Source of the DNA: an uncultured Eubacteriales bacterium
GTDB taxonomy: Bacteria; Bacillota; Clostridia; Oscillospirales; Oscillospiraceae
Direction of reading: 5' to 3'
Length of the DNA: 15,491 bases
Assembly (NCBI GenBank): GCA_900544945.1
Contig: UQXG01000041.1
Location: 1-15,491 of the forward strand
The number at the start of each line of letters is the position of its first letter. The first letter of the stretch is position 1. Positions 1 through 5,968 of this stretch are shown here, one piece after another. Position numbers and translations under genes: made by a program. The notes under the pieces are model-generated. The model saw only the letters and a list, made by a program, of their open reading frames with translations. It ran no database searches and was not told the DNA's origin.

Positions 1-6
1 CCTGGT

Positions 7-27
7 AGGAAATCCAATGGATTCCTT
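7..27. repeat. Imperfect inverted repeat at the window edge
   Basis: An inverted repeat of about nine base pairs with one bulged A (arms AGGAAATCCA and TGGATTCCT) is followed on the plus strand by TCCTTTTTC. It could be a terminator for a plus-strand gene outside the window, or a weak hairpin downstream of the NUDIX gene. The window edge prevents a decision. Confidence 0.3.
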
Positions 28-53
28 CCTTTTTCAGGTCGGAATGAATATTC

Positions 54-524
54 TTACGGCGTATTCTCGAACCATTCCCGGATAATATCCCGGTGGGTCA
101 CGGCAATCTCGATTTTCCCGATTTCCTCCCGGGTGAAAAATCGGAGTTCTTTCGATTCCGCGCTGATCCGCATTTCCGGCTCCTCCGGCAGCTCCAGACC
201 GTAGACCACGATCACCATCCGCCAGATGCTTCCGTCCCGGAAGGCGGCGATCCTGCCCGGATTGTCGTAAACTGCCAGCTTCCGGAACCGTTCCTTGGGA
301 ATCCGCAGCCCCAGCTCCTCATAAGTCTCCCGGACGATGGCCTGAAGTCCGGTCTCGCTCTTTTTGCACCCACCGCCGATGAGGCCCCAGATGTCGGAAT
401 CCCGCCGCTTTTCCAGCAGCAGCCGTCCCCGGCAGGTAATCACCGCGTTGGCTCCCAGATGAGCCGGCATGGTAGTCTTCGGCGCGTCCTTTGGATCGCA
501 GTTGTAGAAGGTTACAATGGCCAT
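54..524 (-). CDS. NUDIX family hydrolase
   Basis: This 156-residue protein probably hydrolyses a nucleoside diphosphate linked to another group, in the cytosol; the substrate cannot be read from sequence. The Nudix box is complete: G51-x5-E57-x7-R65-E66-x2-E69-E70-x-G72-L73, whose glutamates bind the catalytic divalent metal. The length is usual for a single-domain NUDIX enzyme. The start is well set, with AGGAGG seven bases before the ATG. A -10 TATAAT lies at 554-559 with only a weak -35 (TGGAAA), so it is probably transcribed alone. It is separated from the tmRNA by a strong terminator, so it is not part of the trans-translation block. The family is certain; a role in nucleotide-pool cleaning (MutT-like) is only one possibility. 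Confidence 0.93.
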   Translation of the reverse strand: MAIVTFYNCDPKDAPKTTMPAHLGANAVITCRGRLLLEKRRDSDIWGLIGGGCKKSETGLQAIVRETYEELGLRIPKERFRKLAVYDNPGRIAAFRDGSIWRMVIVVYGLELPEEPEMRISAESKELRFFTREEIGKIEIAVTHRDIIREWFENTP

Positions 525-553
525 ATTCCTTCCTCCTATGTTCAGATGTCCCT

Positions 554-559
554 ATTATA
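554..559 (-). promoter_or_regulatory. -10 element of the NUDIX gene promoter
   Basis: On the minus strand a perfect TATAAT lies 30 bases upstream of the NUDIX start codon. The -35 at 17-base spacing is TGGAAA, a poor match, so this is a probable but weak sigma-A promoter. The rest of 525-716 holds no gene that I can support. Confidence 0.5.
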
Positions 560-716
560 CTCTGTTTACACCCATTTTTCCACCCTGTAAATCTCCGATT
601 TCGAATTGCCAAGTCAAAAGCCGAGGAGGATCGAGGATACTAAGGAGCAGCTTCCGTCAAGCCGGATACCGGCAACACGCCACCGGCATGTTGCGTTTCA
701 ATGGGTTCAATTCACC

Positions 717-759
717 AAAAAAAGAGACGCCCTGCCAGCGGCAGGGCGTCTCTTTTTTT
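717..759 (-). terminator. Intrinsic terminator downstream of tmRNA
   Basis: Seven A residues, a 13-bp GC-rich stem (arms GAGACGCCCTGCC and GGCAGGGCGTCTC), a 3-base AGC loop and seven T residues make an almost perfect palindrome. In the tmRNA direction the hairpin begins immediately at the encoded CCA and ends in a T run. The A/T symmetry makes it usable in both directions, insulating ssrA from the NUDIX gene. Confidence 0.9.
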
Positions 760-1106
760 GGTGGAGTCGGGGGGAATCGAACCCCCGTCCGAAGGCAACT
801 TGGAAAGAACTTCTCCGGGTGCAGTTTGTTATTTACATTCCCTCATCCCGGCGGGAGCAAACACCCTACGGGAATCAGTAGCTTCATGATGCATGGTATG
901 GGCAAAGCTTACCATACGCACGGTCTCCACTCAAATCACACCCTAGCCCGGCTCGTGGACCTTCCGGGGAGGATGGGCGCCTAATTAGGCAGCCAGAGCA
1001 ACAGTATTGTTGTCAGTTAAATTTAAAAATTGCCCGTTTTATCGTGGCCAGGCGCCACGACCCGCTATTCCAGCCTCACTACCCCCGTCGAAACCTTTAC
1101 GACCCC
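759..1106 (-). ncRNA. ssrA: Transfer-messenger RNA (tmRNA, SsrA RNA)
   Basis: This RNA rescues stalled ribosomes by acting first as tRNA-Ala and then as a short mRNA that adds a degradation tag. The 5' end (GGGGTCG) pairs with CGACTCC before the encoded ACCA, with the G3-U70 wobble that alanyl-tRNA synthetase recognises. The T-arm sequence GGGGGTTCGATTCCCCC and the 5' motif GGTTTCGAC are both present. The tag frame at 985-1014 ends in ALAA and TAA; if GAC (1012-1014) is the resume codon, the encoded tag is DNNTVALAA after the tRNA alanine. The stop lies in a pairing stretch (GCCTAATTAGGC), as in other tmRNAs. At 348 nt the length is normal. Its protein partner, smpB, is encoded just upstream. 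Confidence 0.97.
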
Positions 1107-1136
1107 GAATTCAGAGAAAAGAGGAAGGATTTTCCT

Positions 1137-1163
1137 GTAGGGGCGGCCAATGGCCGCCCGTTA
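1137..1163. repeat. REP-like palindrome between cyclophilin gene and ssrA
   Basis: GTAGGGGCGGCC and GGCCGCCCGTTAC flank a three-base centre; the core at 1141-1159 is an uninterrupted 9-bp stem with a one-base centre. There is no T run on either side, so it is not a classical terminator. GTAGGGGCGG-type palindromes recur between genes in related gut Clostridia as far as I recall; copy number must be counted in the genome. Confidence 0.6.
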
Positions 1164-1175
1164 CATGTCAAGCAA

Positions 1176-1712
1176 TCAGAACCGACCGTAGGGATCCGGC
1201 AGCTTCTTAGGCTCCGGATAGGTTTCCCCGTGGGTGTCCACGGTGATGGAGGCGATCTTCTGCTCCTGAACCGGGCGATCCTGGGCACCGGTCTTGGTGG
1301 CGGCGATGGCATCTACCACGTCCATACCGGAAGTGACCTTACCGAAAGCGGCGTACTGACCGTCCAGGTGCTTGGCATCCTGGTGCATGATGAAGAACTG
1401 GCTGCCCGCGGAATTGGGGGAGGAAGAACGAGCCATGCTCAGGATGCCCCGCTTGTGCCGCAGATCGTTCTTGACCCCGTTGAAGAAGAACTCGCCCTTG
1501 ATGCAGTAGCCCGGGCCGCCCATGCCGGTGCCCTCGGGACAGCCGCCCTGAATCATGAAGCCGGGAATGACCCGATGGAAGATCAGGCCGTCATAATAGT
1601 GATGATTGCACAGGTCGATGAAATTGTACACACTCTGGGGTGCCTTGTCGGGGTACAGCTCGCCCTCGATGACACCGCCGTTTTCCATGGTGATCTTAAA
1701 AGTCGGATTCAT
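1176..1712 (-). CDS. Cyclophilin-type peptidyl-prolyl cis-trans isomerase
   Basis: This 178-residue enzyme should speed isomerisation of X-Pro peptide bonds. It has no signal peptide, so it acts in the cytosol. The cyclophilin core is intact: FHRVIPGFMIQGG at 45-57 holds the catalytic arginine (R47) and the Phe/Met/Gln of the active site, and GSQFFI lies at 103-108. The position matching human CypA Trp121 is His115, a change expected to weaken cyclosporin binding. The ATG overlaps the smpB stop in an ATGA junction, and its ribosome site AAGGAG lies inside the end of smpB, so translation is probably coupled to smpB. The family is sure; the link to ribosome rescue is inferred from position only. 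Confidence 0.96.
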   Translation of the reverse strand: MNPTFKITMENGGVIEGELYPDKAPQSVYNFIDLCNHHYYDGLIFHRVIPGFMIQGGCPEGTGMGGPGYCIKGEFFFNGVKNDLRHKRGILSMARSSSPNSAGSQFFIMHQDAKHLDGQYAAFGKVTSGMDVVDAIAATKTGAQDRPVQEQKIASITVDTHGETYPEPKKLPDPYGRF

Positions 1713-2176
1713 TGTCTCATTCTCTCCTTCATGGCCCGGTCGATCTGACGCTTGGCGTCCCGTTCCGCCGCGGCCTGTCGTTTGTCATATAGCTTTTTGC
1801 CCTTGCACAGCCCCACATTCACCTTCACCCGGCTGCCCTTGAAATACACGGACAGAGGAATCAGGGCAAAGCCGTCCTGCTTGACCTTGCCGTAGAGCCG
1901 CATAATCTCCCGCTTGTGCATCAGCAGACGGCGGGGACGGCGGGCATCCACGTTGAAGCGGTTTCCGTGGTCATAGGGGGAGATGTGCATCTGATTCAGC
2001 AGGAGCTGCCCGTCCTTTATGCCGCACCAGGCGTCCTTCAGATTCAGGTTTCCGGCTCGGATGGATTTGACCTCCGTGCCCACAAGCTCAATGCCCGCCT
2101 CAAATTCCTCCTCCACGAAATATTCGTGGTAGGCCTCCCGATTCCGGGCCATGATCTTGATTCCGGCCTTTTCCAG
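1709..2176 (-). CDS. smpB: SsrA-binding protein SmpB
   Basis: SmpB binds tmRNA, fills the decoding centre of stalled ribosomes and enables trans-translation. Family signatures are clear: KIMARNREAYHEYF near the N-terminus, EAGIELVGTEVKSIRAG, LNLKDAW, HISPYDHG, and a basic C-terminal tail ending KERMRQ that enters the mRNA channel. The start is uncertain. A GTG at 2183-2185 gives 158 residues, but GGGAG abuts it directly with no spacer. A CTG at 2174-2176 gives 155 residues and has GGAGGTG six bases upstream, the ideal distance. The first ATG (2150-2152) would cut into the conserved IKIMARN segment. I give the CTG start because of spacing; GTG cannot be excluded. The stop overlaps the cyclophilin ATG. 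Confidence 0.93.
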   Translation of the reverse strand: MEKAGIKIMARNREAYHEYFVEEEFEAGIELVGTEVKSIRAGNLNLKDAWCGIKDGQLLLNQMHISPYDHGNRFNVDARRPRRLLMHKREIMRLYGKVKQDGFALIPLSVYFKGSRVKVNVGLCKGKKLYDKRQAAAERDAKRQIDRAMKERMRQ

Positions 2177-2233
2177 ACAGCTCACCTCCCTGCTGAAATT
2201 TACCTCTTCATTATATCATCATTGTCAAGAGGA

Positions 2234-2905
2234 TTATACTCCTTTTTCGTCAAAGAGAAAGTGCTCCAGCTCCTTGGGATTGGAAAAAGCGTAGTCGCAC
2301 AGGGCGGTCATTTCCTTCGTCAGCTCCGGAAAATCCTTCCGCCCCCAGCCGGCGAAGGCAACCTTCACCCCAAGAGGGTGGGCCATATCCCAGGCCAGCT
2401 TCATGTCGTCCACCACCAGAAGCTCATCTGGGGTGAAATGGTATTTTTCCATAATGTCTCGCAGGGGGAAGGGATTGGGCTTGCGCAGTTCTTCCGGGTA
2501 ATCCCAGCCGTAGATTGCGTCGGGGCGGACGCCGAAATGGGTGTCGTAGTCCCGGGTGATGTTGACGACGCTGGAGTGGGACACCACGCAGATCATGCCC
2601 CCTTCTTCCTTTTGTCGCCGGATGACCCGGCCGATGCCCGGAAAAGCGTCCGGGGTGTGGCACATGACATAGTCCATCCAGCCGTGGTATTCGTCCTCCA
2701 ACTCCTGGGGGGTAAAATTCCAGCGTTTGCGGCACATTTCCGCAAAGCCCAGACTGTAGCAGTCCTGGGCGAACTGCGCCAGGGTCACGGTCTGGCCTGG
2801 GCGGTACTGGTCGAGAATGTAGCAGAAAAAGGGATAACCGATGGTTCGTTCGCTTTGCACCACGGTGTCGTCGTGATCGAGCACCAGGCAGGGGTATTTA
2901 AGCAT
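2234..2905 (-). CDS. HAD-superfamily hydrolase (phosphatase-like)
   Basis: This 223-residue protein is a likely cytosolic phosphatase of the haloacid dehalogenase superfamily. All four motifs are visible: D10-H-D12-D-T (nucleophile and acid/base aspartates), S109 in VVSHSS, K142 in RKPNPFP, and D166-D167 in LLVVDDMK. The helical segment between motifs I and II resembles the phosphoglycolate phosphatase/beta-phosphoglucomutase type of cap. The substrate is unknown. I start at the second in-frame ATG because GGAGG lies seven bases before it, inside what would otherwise be the first codons of a 228-residue version. The gene ends 48 bases before the smpB start on the same strand and may lead the smpB-cyclophilin-ssrA transcript. 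Confidence 0.9.
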   Translation of the reverse strand: MLKYPCLVLDHDDTVVQSERTIGYPFFCYILDQYRPGQTVTLAQFAQDCYSLGFAEMCRKRWNFTPQELEDEYHGWMDYVMCHTPDAFPGIGRVIRRQKEEGGMICVVSHSSVVNITRDYDTHFGVRPDAIYGWDYPEELRKPNPFPLRDIMEKYHFTPDELLVVDDMKLAWDMAHPLGVKVAFAGWGRKDFPELTKEMTALCDYAFSNPKELEHFLFDEKGV

Positions 2906-2938
2906 GGATCTTTCCTCCATAGATATCTTTCTGCCGCC

Positions 2939-2967
2939 ATTATAGCAAAATTCCCCCGGAGTCGCAA
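2939..2967 (-). promoter_or_regulatory. Sigma-A promoter of the HAD-smpB-cyclophilin run
   Basis: On the minus strand: TTGCGA (2962-2967), 17 bases, then TATAAT (2939-2944) preceded by TGC, an extended -10. The start point would fall about 25-30 bases upstream of the HAD start codon. The same -35, spacing and extended -10 recur before the nucleoside kinase gene. Confidence 0.8.
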
Positions 2968-2981
2968 CCGAAAATTACCAC

Positions 2982-3010
2982 TTGTATTATACGAACAAAT
3001 GTATTATAAT
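2982..3010 (+). promoter_or_regulatory. Sigma-A promoter reading toward the polymerase genes
   Basis: TTGTAT (2982-2987), 17 bases, then a perfect TATAAT (3005-3010). It faces right, back to back with the HAD promoter, and is the only good promoter I see upstream of the genes at 3311-4853. The spacer carries CGAAC-AAAT-GTAT at 2992-3004, half of which matches a Gram-positive LexA box. Confidence 0.6.
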
Positions 3011-3039
3011 GTAGAAAACAGAGCGGCAAATGGATATGC

Positions 3040-3060
3040 TGTCATTGCGAACTAGTCCGA
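3040..3060 (+). repeat. Truncated end copy of the adjacent MITE-like element
   Basis: Of these 21 bases, 19 match positions 3078-3098, the left tip of the following element, in direct orientation. This looks like a leftover from an earlier insertion or a partial duplication. Confidence 0.65.
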
Positions 3061-3075
3061 ACTGAAATATAGAAG

Positions 3076-3263
3076 ATGTCATTGCGAACCAGTCCGCAGA
3101 CTGGTGTGGCAATCCGTATTCCTCGTTCCACCTTTGGCTTCCGCATTATTTTTTGATAGTTCCAGTAGCGACCTCATCCGCCCTCCGGGCACCTTCTCCT
3201 CCCAGGAGAAGGCTTAGAGGAACGGATTGCCACGCCAGTGTGCGCACTGGCTCGCAATGACAT
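3076..3263. mobile_element. MITE-like element with hairpin termini
   Basis: This 188-base element has terminal inverted repeats. The tips ATGTCATTGCG and CGCAATGACAT are perfect complements, and the inner blocks GGCAATCCG (3108-3115 region) and CGGATTGCC (3223-3231) also pair. Each end carries its own small hairpin: CCAGTC-CGCA-GACTGG on the left and CCAGTG-TGCG-CACTGG on the right, with different stem bases but conserved pairing, a sign of compensatory change. There is no ORF inside. The centre (3171-3213) holds a second module related to one at 12165-12207. It fills most of the 405-base gap between the HAD gene and 3311, so any transcript from the promoter at 2982-3010 must pass through it. 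Confidence 0.75.
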
Positions 3264-3310
3264 GCGTTTTTCGACAGTCTGAAAAAGAATCATAGCAGGA
3301 GGTGAAAGGT

Positions 3311-3577
3311 ATGCAGAAGGTGTGTCCGGTGGATGTGATTGCCATGTACAGCGCATCCGGGGAAATTCGTCCCCTGCGGCTGCGGCTGGAGGATGAGACC
3401 CATCAGCTCATGCGCATTGACATTGAGGAAATCGTGAATATCCGGCAGGTGCAGTATGTGGGAATCGAGGCCACGGTGTTTCTGTGCCGCGCCACCGTCC
3501 GGCAAAAGCTGTGGCTCTTCGAGCTGAAATACACCATCCGAACCCATACCTGGAGCCTGATGAGAAAGGTGTGCTGA
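3311..3577 (+). CDS. Small hypothetical protein upstream of dinB-like polymerase
   Basis: I do not recognise a named family with certainty. The protein has 88 residues, no signal peptide, no membrane segment, and alternating hydrophobic/charged stretches that suggest a small beta-rich fold (for example IRPLRLRLEDE near the start and KLWLFELKYTI near the end). It carries two cysteines, at position 5 and at the C-terminus, plus one in FLCRATV. The start is the ATG eight bases after AGGAGG (3297-3302); an upstream GTG at 3302 overlaps that site and is rejected. One base separates its stop from the polymerase ATG, so the two are surely co-translated. A role with translesion synthesis is inferred from that pairing; DUF6504-like small proteins beside ImuB-type polymerases are a possible analogy, not a match I can prove. 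Confidence 0.85.
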   Translation: MQKVCPVDVIAMYSASGEIRPLRLRLEDETHQLMRIDIEEIVNIRQVQYVGIEATVFLCRATVRQKLWLFELKYTIRTHTWSLMRKVC

Positions 3578-3578
3578 G

Positions 3579-4853
3579 ATGAGCCAAAAGGTAATTTTTC
3601 ATGTGGACGCCAACTCCGCCTTTTTGAGCTGGAGCGCGGCCTATCGGGTGAAGGTGCTTGGGGAAAGCCGTGATCTGCGGCTGGTGCCCTCGGCTGTGGC
3701 GGGGGACAAGGCTTCCCGGCACAGCATCATTCTGGCCAAATCCACCCCGGCGAAAAAATACGGCATCCAGACGGGAGAGCCTCTGTTTCAGGCCTTGGAA
3801 AAGTGCCCGGAGCTGGTGGTGATTCCCCCGGATTACGGCTTGTATGTCCAGGCTTCCCGGCACTTTGTGACCATGCTCCGGGAGTTTTCCCCGGCCGTGG
3901 AGCAGTACTCCATTGACGAGGCCTGGGTGGATATGACGGGCACCCAGCGGCTCTGGGGGCCGCCCAGGCTGGCGGCGGAGTTGATGCGCAGACGCATCTG
4001 GGAGGAGCTGGGCTTTACGGTAAACATCGGCATTTCGTCTAACAAGCTGCTGGCAAAAATGGCAGGAGATTTCGAAAAGCCCAATAAGGTACATACCCTG
4101 TTCCCGGAGGAAATGGAGCAAAAGTTCTATCCGCTGCCGGTGCGGGAGCTGTTCCTGGTGGGCAGGGCTACCGAGGGAAAGCTCCAGAGAATGGGCATCT
4201 ACACCATCGGCGACCTGGCAAAGGCGGATGTGAAGATGGTAAGGCGGCGGCTGGGCAAGCAGGGAGAGATGCTCTGGCATTTTGCCAACGGGCGCAACGC
4301 CGACGCGGTGACCCCGGAGCCTGCGGAAAACAAGGGCTACAGCAACGCCACCACCACGGCCCACGACGTGGTGACCCGGGAGGAGGGCTGTCAGGTGCTT
4401 TTGAGCCTGTGCGAGACCGTGGCCGCCCGGCTGCGCAAGGACGGAAAGTGCGGCAGCTGTGTGAGCATCCATCTGAGAACCAACGAATTCCGGCATTTTT
4501 CCCATCAGCGGGTGCTGAGCGGTGCCACGAACGTTACAACGGAGCTTTTTCAGGCGGTGTGTCAGCTTTTTGACGAGGCCTGGGACGGAATCACGCCCCT
4601 GCGGCAGCTGGGGGTTCAGGTGACCCGGCTTTCCGGGGAGCCTTATCAGCAGTTTGATTTCTTTTCGGGGATGGATCCTCAGCAGTTTGAGCGGAAGCTG
4701 CGGCTGGACGAGACAGTGGATGCCCTCCGGGACAAATACGGCGAGGACATCATCTGCCGGGCAAAATTCTCCGATGGCAGTATGCCCCACATGGCCGGTG
4801 GGCTGAGCAAAGAACGGCGCACCGGGGTGACCAAGCCTGTTCCTAAGCCTTAA
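3579..4853 (+). CDS. dinB: Y-family DNA polymerase (DinB/Pol IV or UvrX-like)
   Basis: This 424-residue translesion polymerase copies damaged DNA with low fidelity. The catalytic metal ligands are D10 in FHVDANSAF and D113-E114 in YSIDEAWVD. F15 sits at the steric-gate position. VNIGISSNKLLAKMA marks the palm, followed by a helix-hairpin-helix region (near RELFLVGRATEGKLQRMGIY) and a little-finger domain. Q358-FDFF resembles the sliding-clamp-binding pentapeptide. The second aspartate of the usual DxD is Asn12, as in some Firmicutes DinB/UvrX proteins. A small ORF precedes it with a one-base gap. Damage-induced expression is plausible given the LexA-like half site upstream. The symbol dinB is by family; it could equally be labelled as a UvrX-type paralogue. 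Confidence 0.94.
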   Translation: MSQKVIFHVDANSAFLSWSAAYRVKVLGESRDLRLVPSAVAGDKASRHSIILAKSTPAKKYGIQTGEPLFQALEKCPELVVIPPDYGLYVQASRHFVTMLREFSPAVEQYSIDEAWVDMTGTQRLWGPPRLAAELMRRRIWEELGFTVNIGISSNKLLAKMAGDFEKPNKVHTLFPEEMEQKFYPLPVRELFLVGRATEGKLQRMGIYTIGDLAKADVKMVRRRLGKQGEMLWHFANGRNADAVTPEPAENKGYSNATTTAHDVVTREEGCQVLLSLCETVAARLRKDGKCGSCVSIHLRTNEFRHFSHQRVLSGATNVTTELFQAVCQLFDEAWDGITPLRQLGVQVTRLSGEPYQQFDFFSGMDPQQFERKLRLDETVDALRDKYGEDIICRAKFSDGSMPHMAGGLSKERRTGVTKPVPKP

Positions 4854-4891
4854 TCTTCCTTACATAAATTCCGGCACATTATTTTCTTTTC

Positions 4892-4920
4892 TTGCTCCCC
4901 GCCGGATTCCATGCTATCAT
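4892..4920 (+). promoter_or_regulatory. Sigma-A promoter for the 4960 ORF and the SDR gene
   Basis: TTGCTC (4892-4897), 17 bases, then TATCAT (4915-4920) preceded by TGC, an extended -10. It lies 40 bases before the small ORF at 4960. Confidence 0.65.
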
Positions 4921-4959
4921 AGGCGTACCCATCCAAACCGGCAAAGGCAGGAAAGCCAC

Positions 4960-5118
4960 ATGGATTCCGTAACCAAGCAGCGAAACACACTCGAATCCGC
5001 AGTTTTTCGGAAACTGCGTCCCTTGGGCTTTACCCGCCACGGAAGCACCCTTCACCGGTTCGTTTCCGGACACATTTCCTATTTAGACACGCTTCGCACA
5101 CAAATCGGACTTTCATAA
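4960..5118 (+). pseudogene. 52-codon ORF resembling the start of a DUF4304 protein
   Basis: The ATG has AGGAAAG upstream and reads 52 codons to TAA, twelve bases before the next ATG. The pattern, a short helix then LRPLGFTRHGSTLHRF, resembles the first third of DUF4304 proteins, where LGFKKKG..FYR precedes a beta-rich body. After SGHISYLDTLR the expected body is missing. I therefore read it as the stump of a gene lost by internal deletion, though it keeps a promoter, ribosome site and stop and could be a short expressed peptide upstream of the reductase gene. The function of DUF4304 is not known to me. The assignment is from recalled family pattern only. Confidence 0.5.
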
Positions 5119-5130
5119 AGGAGCCATTCT

Positions 5131-5922
5131 ATGATTCTCATCACCGGTGCCCACGGCTTTGTCGGGCAAAAGCTTTTCGCCACCCTTCCGGATGCCGTTG
5201 CCGCCCCCTCCCTGCGGGATGCTTCCCCGGAGGATATCCGGCAAATCCTTCTGGAAAGCGGTGCGGACACAGTTATCCATACGGCGGCCGTTTCCGATAT
5301 CGGTGCCTGTCAGGCAGACCCGGAGGGCTCCTACCGTGCGAATGTCCTTCTCCCCCTTTGGCTGGCTCAGGCCTGCCAGGGTCGAAAGCTCATCTGCTTC
5401 AGCTCCGATCAGGTTTACAGCGGAAGCCCGGAGCCGGGCCCCTACACGGAGGACATGGCCGCCCCGGAAAATCTTTACGCCCGGCAAAAGCTGGAAATGG
5501 AGCAGCGGGTATTGGAGGTTCTGCCCAGTGCCGTCCTCCTCCGAGCGGAATGGATGTTTGATCTTCTCGCCCCCAAGCCCAATTTCGCCCAGCTTCTGCT
5601 GACGGCAGATTCCCTGTCTTTTTCCTCCCGGCAGTATCGGGGCGTCACCTGGCTGGAAGAAGTGGCGCGGAATATGGACGCGGTGTGTCGGCTTCCCGGC
5701 GGTGTCTACAACTTCGGCAGTGAAACTTCCCTCTCCATGTACGAAATAACCTGCCAGCTAATCGCCGCCCTGGGTCGTGACGTTCCCGTCACCGACGCCC
5801 CGCCCCGACACAACCTCTGGCTGAACTGCGAAAAGGCGAAGAAATTCGGCATTTCCTTTTCTCCCGCCGAAGAGGCCGTCCGCCTGTGCTTGGAGGCCTC
5901 CGGTCATTTACCGCACAAATAA
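5131..5922 (+). CDS. NAD(P)-dependent sugar-nucleotide reductase, RmlD/SDR type
   Basis: This 263-residue extended short-chain dehydrogenase has the Rossmann motif G6-x2-G9-x2-G12, SSDQVYSG around 91-98, and the catalytic pair Y116-x3-K120. The overall pattern (short start, DxVIHTAA, SSDQVYSG, late NFGSETSLSMYEI) fits dTDP-4-dehydrorhamnose reductase (RmlD) and the related MAT2B-type proteins, which reduce or bind nucleotide-linked keto sugars. No rmlA, rmlB or rmlC gene is beside it, so a role in rhamnose synthesis is unproven. The ribosome site AAAGGAG sits eight bases before the ATG. It shares a promoter with the small ORF at 4960 and ends at a terminator shared with the converging pot operon. 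Confidence 0.85.
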   Translation: MILITGAHGFVGQKLFATLPDAVAAPSLRDASPEDIRQILLESGADTVIHTAAVSDIGACQADPEGSYRANVLLPLWLAQACQGRKLICFSSDQVYSGSPEPGPYTEDMAAPENLYARQKLEMEQRVLEVLPSAVLLRAEWMFDLLAPKPNFAQLLLTADSLSFSSRQYRGVTWLEEVARNMDAVCRLPGGVYNFGSETSLSMYEITCQLIAALGRDVPVTDAPPRHNLWLNCEKAKKFGISFSPAEEAVRLCLEASGHLPHK

Positions 5923-5930
5923 CGTCAAAA

Positions 5931-5964
5931 AGCCCGGAAGCAGTTGCTTCCGGGTCTTTCTTTT
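5931..5964. terminator. Bidirectional terminator between SDR gene and potD
   Basis: Perfect 9-bp stem CCCGGAAGC/GCTTCCGGG with an AGTT loop. A T-rich tail (TCTTTCTTTT) follows on the plus strand and CTTTTTGA on the minus strand, so it can end both converging transcripts. Confidence 0.85.
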
Positions 5965-5968
5965 ATGG

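Noticed and set aside
1137..1163. Intrinsic terminator of the cyclophilin gene
   Set aside because: The stem is strong but neither strand has a T run after it, so classical termination is unlikely.
2196..2240. A smpB promoter made of TTGACA and TATAAT
   Set aside because: The two boxes are only seven bases apart on the minus strand, far too close, and no other -35 fits the -10.
3076..3263. CRISPR array or integron attachment site
   Set aside because: There is one inverted pair with hairpin tips, not regularly spaced direct repeats, and no integrase or cas gene nearby.
3408..4790. A 460-codon frame antisense to the Y-family polymerase
   Set aside because: The plus strand carries all polymerase motifs; this frame has no recognisable domain and its codon phase follows from the GC bias of the real gene.
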